Source: Saururus chinensis
Lineage: Eukaryota > Streptophyta > Magnoliopsida > Piperales > Saururaceae
Assembly (NCBI GenBank): GCA_035235625.1
Contig: CP141140.1
Location: 42,155,351-42,219,350 of the forward strand
Direction of reading: 5' to 3'
Length of the DNA stretch: 64,000 nucleotides
The position numbers and the translations under genes were made by a program. The notes beneath the pieces are model-generated. The model did not search any database, was not told where the DNA came from, and saw nothing but the letters and a program-made list of their open reading frames with translations. How positions within the stretch are numbered: the stretch's first letter is position 1; each line of letters begins with the position of its first letter. Shown piece after piece: positions 61,501-64,000 of the stretch.

Positions 61501-64000
61501 ATTTGAAAGTTAATCTTTTACGCATTAGTCAAATATGTGATCCAGATTGATTATAAGTTTACGAAGAAGGTTTGCTATATCATTAACAAATCCGGAGTTG
61601 CTTATGTGAAAGGTTTAAGAGCTCATGATAATTGTTATTTGTTTGATCATGTTTATTTTGCAAATGTATCCTTTCTTGATAAAACTTGTGGCATTAAAGG
61701 TTAGGACAAATGAACTTAAGAGATTTGACAAACATAACAAAGGATGAGATCATTAGAGGTGCCCCTATTTTGAAAAATATTGAAAACTTTATATGTGGTG
61801 CTTGTCAGAAGGGTAAATAATTAAAATCCCATCATAAAAAACTTAAACATGTGAGAACTTAGAGAATGTTGGAGTTGGTACATATGGACCTTATGAGATC
61901 AATAAAACCATTTAATTTAGGTGGTAAAAAGTACATATGGGTTATGGTGGATGACCTATCATGAGAAAAGTTGGATGCTTTTGAAGTATTTCAAACAATT
62001 GCTCATACCATAGAAAACACAAGTGTCCTACACATTCAAAATATTAGAAGTGATAGAGGTGGTAAACTCACTTTAAGTTCAAGGAGTTTTGTGAAAAAAT
62101 TAGAATTCATCATGAGTTCAAATAAAGAATAAGACTATTTAGAAAATGGCAAGGGTTAATCTAAACAAAAAGAATTTGGCTAAAAACTTTTGGGCATAAG
62201 CTATAAGTACTACTACATACACCCTCAATAGAGTCTATTTAAAAGTAGGTATAGTCCAAAAACCTTATGAGTTATAGAGAGGTAAAAATGTCACTGTAAA
62301 AAACTTTAGTCTTCATAAGTCCTTGTCACATCTTAAGAGATAGGGAAGCCATACGAAAATTTAATAGCAAGAGTAATGATGGGATTTTCCTTAGATAGAT
62401 TGACAAGTTGGGCATGCAGGGCTTTTAATAATAGAACTCAAACTATCATGGATGTAAAAATATATGAGTCAAATGTCAAGTTTATTTGCTAATTTCTTTG
62501 TAAAAATTATGTCTAGAAACCTTGGGTATGTACTTATTCTAAAATTCTAAAGAGAAGTTGTTGTGGTTGAGTTAGATTTAGAATTGAAATACTTGAAAAC
62601 TACAAGCATACATGTTATTAAGGCTCTAGACAGAAGGCTGAAGAATGTTGAAGGTTTTTTAAGCTTATTTCATATCACATTTACATACCAAAATCATTTG
62701 AAGAGGTTGTAGAAGTGATTTCAAGGGTTCTAAGAGGTTTTAGGGTAAAAATAGAAAAACTATAATTTGATAGATAGAACGATTGATCACTAGATAATGA
62801 CTAATGGGGATGATCGATTGGGCACTTAAATTTTCCCTATTTAAGTTGAAGCATATAGTTATCAATTGATTATATTGAGAATTGATCGATAGCTTAATGT
62901 ATTATGTGTTAATCCATTCCGAATTTAACTTCTTTCCTTGTTGAAGCTAAAGACCTAAATAAGTCATAGAGTTATGTAAGGGATAAGAAGTCTCAAATTT
63001 GAGAGAGAAAAACCTAGAGGAGATTTTATATCTTTTGCATATTATTTTTGAAAGGGAATTCCCATGAAGCTTTGATTTGAAGATCAATATTGAATTCATG
63101 AAGCTATTCCGTAACTAAGAAGAGATTTCACAAAAAAGTTTCAAAGAGGATTTGCAGCATATCTTGAATGGGAGATTGAAGATTATAAGAGGCCAAAGTA
63201 AAAACAACAAGAGGAGCTTGTTGAAGGCTAATAAAGACAAAGCAAGGAAGCTAAATAAGTTTCAAGTGCTTGATGGAGAAAAATTAAAGGCTAGCAACAA
63301 CAAGGATTTGTGATCTAAATAAAAGGAGTTTGTGTTAGATACAAAACAAAGATTAGTAGTTTGCTAGAATAAATAGAATTGTATTTCTTGCTAGTAGTAC
63401 ATTGATTTAGTTCTCTTGGAACTACTGTGGTTTTTTATCGGAGTTTGGGTTTTCTATATTAAATTGTTGTGTATTCATGTGTAGATTGAATACTTGCGAT
63501 TTGATTAATTGATAATTCGTGAGTGCTCTTTGAAAGAATATTTACTTATTTTTGCTATATAAAAAGATTTTTAACAAAGGGGTCATATCTCGTAGTCTTT
63601 ATCTTCGTTAAATAATAGGACTAGGGGCAATTTGGTAATCTGCTAAGTTAGTAGATGGATATTAAGTTCACAAGTGGTTGCTGAGGTTTAATTTTTGAAA
63701 TTTCTATTTTGCCCCATGATATCAATCTGATTTGGCATGTTAGGGCTTAATAATCCTTGCTTACTCTCTGATAGGTTAATTTCTTCTGCTAGTGAACTTG
63801 TGCTAGGGTTTGAAATTTTAATTTTCCTTAACTTTTACTTGTTTTTCTCTTAGAAATACTTGATTAAACTAGTTGATTTGTGTGCCCTAGATTTCTAGTT
63901 GCTTCTCGTATAATTTTCCTTGATTAAAGTGCTTGAAAAGTGTTTCTTGGGTTATTTTTTGGATTAAAATCAATGACTTGTTAGAATAACTCAATGAATG
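58583..64000 (+). mobile_element. Ty1/copia (Tork/SIRE-like) retrotransposon fossils (broken), running to the window end
   Basis: Parts in order: a gag-end-like frame at 58583-58888; a run CCAATGGGGGAGATTGTAAT near 60654, of the type that forms a polypurine tract and LTR start; the aspartic protease block WYLDSRCLKYMT at about 61318 (normally WYLDSGCSRHMT) followed by VTFRDGS and NLLRISQICD; the pre-integrase region with a CxxC near 61790 (ICGACQKGK); the integrase core near 61870-62060 (LVHMDLMRS, VMVDDLS, IRSDRGGK); then, after about 62750, LTR-like sequence whose later part matches 48740-49270. No reverse transcriptase was recognised. At least two insertions may be mixed here. Many breaks; probably old. 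Confidence 0.7.
60291..60345. mobile_element. Very short Stowaway-like MITE
   Basis: Starts TACTCCGTATATTTTTG and ends AAAAAGACGGAGTA, inverted copies of each other about 55 bases apart. TACTCCGT ends are typical of small TA-targeting MITEs. Confidence 0.5.

Overview
The window looks like AT-rich, repeat-dominated nuclear DNA of a flowering plant. The evidence is an intron-containing oligopeptide transporter gene, Ty1/copia and Ty3/gypsy retroelement fossils, MULE, PIF/Harbinger, CACTA-like and LINE relics, and nuclear copies of plastid genes. The plastid-derived part includes infA, a plastid gene lost in many rosids. That is a weak hint about lineage, and I cannot name the species.

Layout. 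1-3000: the last five exons of an OPT-family oligopeptide transporter gene (+), the only gene here that looks intact; its 5' end lies outside the window. 4491-10718: an old Ty1/copia fossil with a solo gypsy-type LTR (7742-9179) inside its reverse transcriptase region. 11905-12986: an unprocessed, decayed piece of a DDB1 gene (-). 14030-17630 and 29255-31490: two arrays of one 357-bp satellite. Between the arrays lie a MULE relic (DUF1985 plus Ulp1/C48 protease gene on +, MuDR-type transposase C-terminus on -), a small LTR fossil (23710-25278), a PIF/Harbinger-like element with a Myb/SANT-like ORF (25806-28725, TSD TTA) and a Ty3/gypsy RNase H scrap. 31700-33310: CACTA-like subterminal repeats. 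33319 to about 36000: a probable large Ty3-type LTR. 36417-37620: a mosaic of plastid fragments (infA, rpl36, rps11, 23S rRNA, rpoC1).

37842-55740 is a cluster of non-autonomous CACTA-like DNA. Its hairpin-forming AGCGAYGC-type repeats alternate with long purine or pyrimidine tracts. One of these units received a 379-bp Tourist-like MITE (TSD TAA), and that MITE later received an Athila-like Ty3/gypsy element (40017-46909, TSD TTGCT, LTRs 1188 bp). The cluster also holds a LINE RT scrap, a Stowaway-like MITE and a very recent 371-bp tandem duplication.

56580-57690 carries a decayed fasciclin-like fragment beside a 75-bp direct repeat. From 58580 to the window end there are decayed Ty1/copia remains (gag end, protease, integrase, LTR). 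Apart from the transporter there is no sign of coordinated gene function; the window records layered transposition, satellite growth, organelle DNA capture and gene-fragment duplication. I did not find a clearly new biological system. The most unusual structures are the purine-tract CACTA-like cluster, the MULE carrying a protease gene, and the uneven divergence between the two Athila LTRs.
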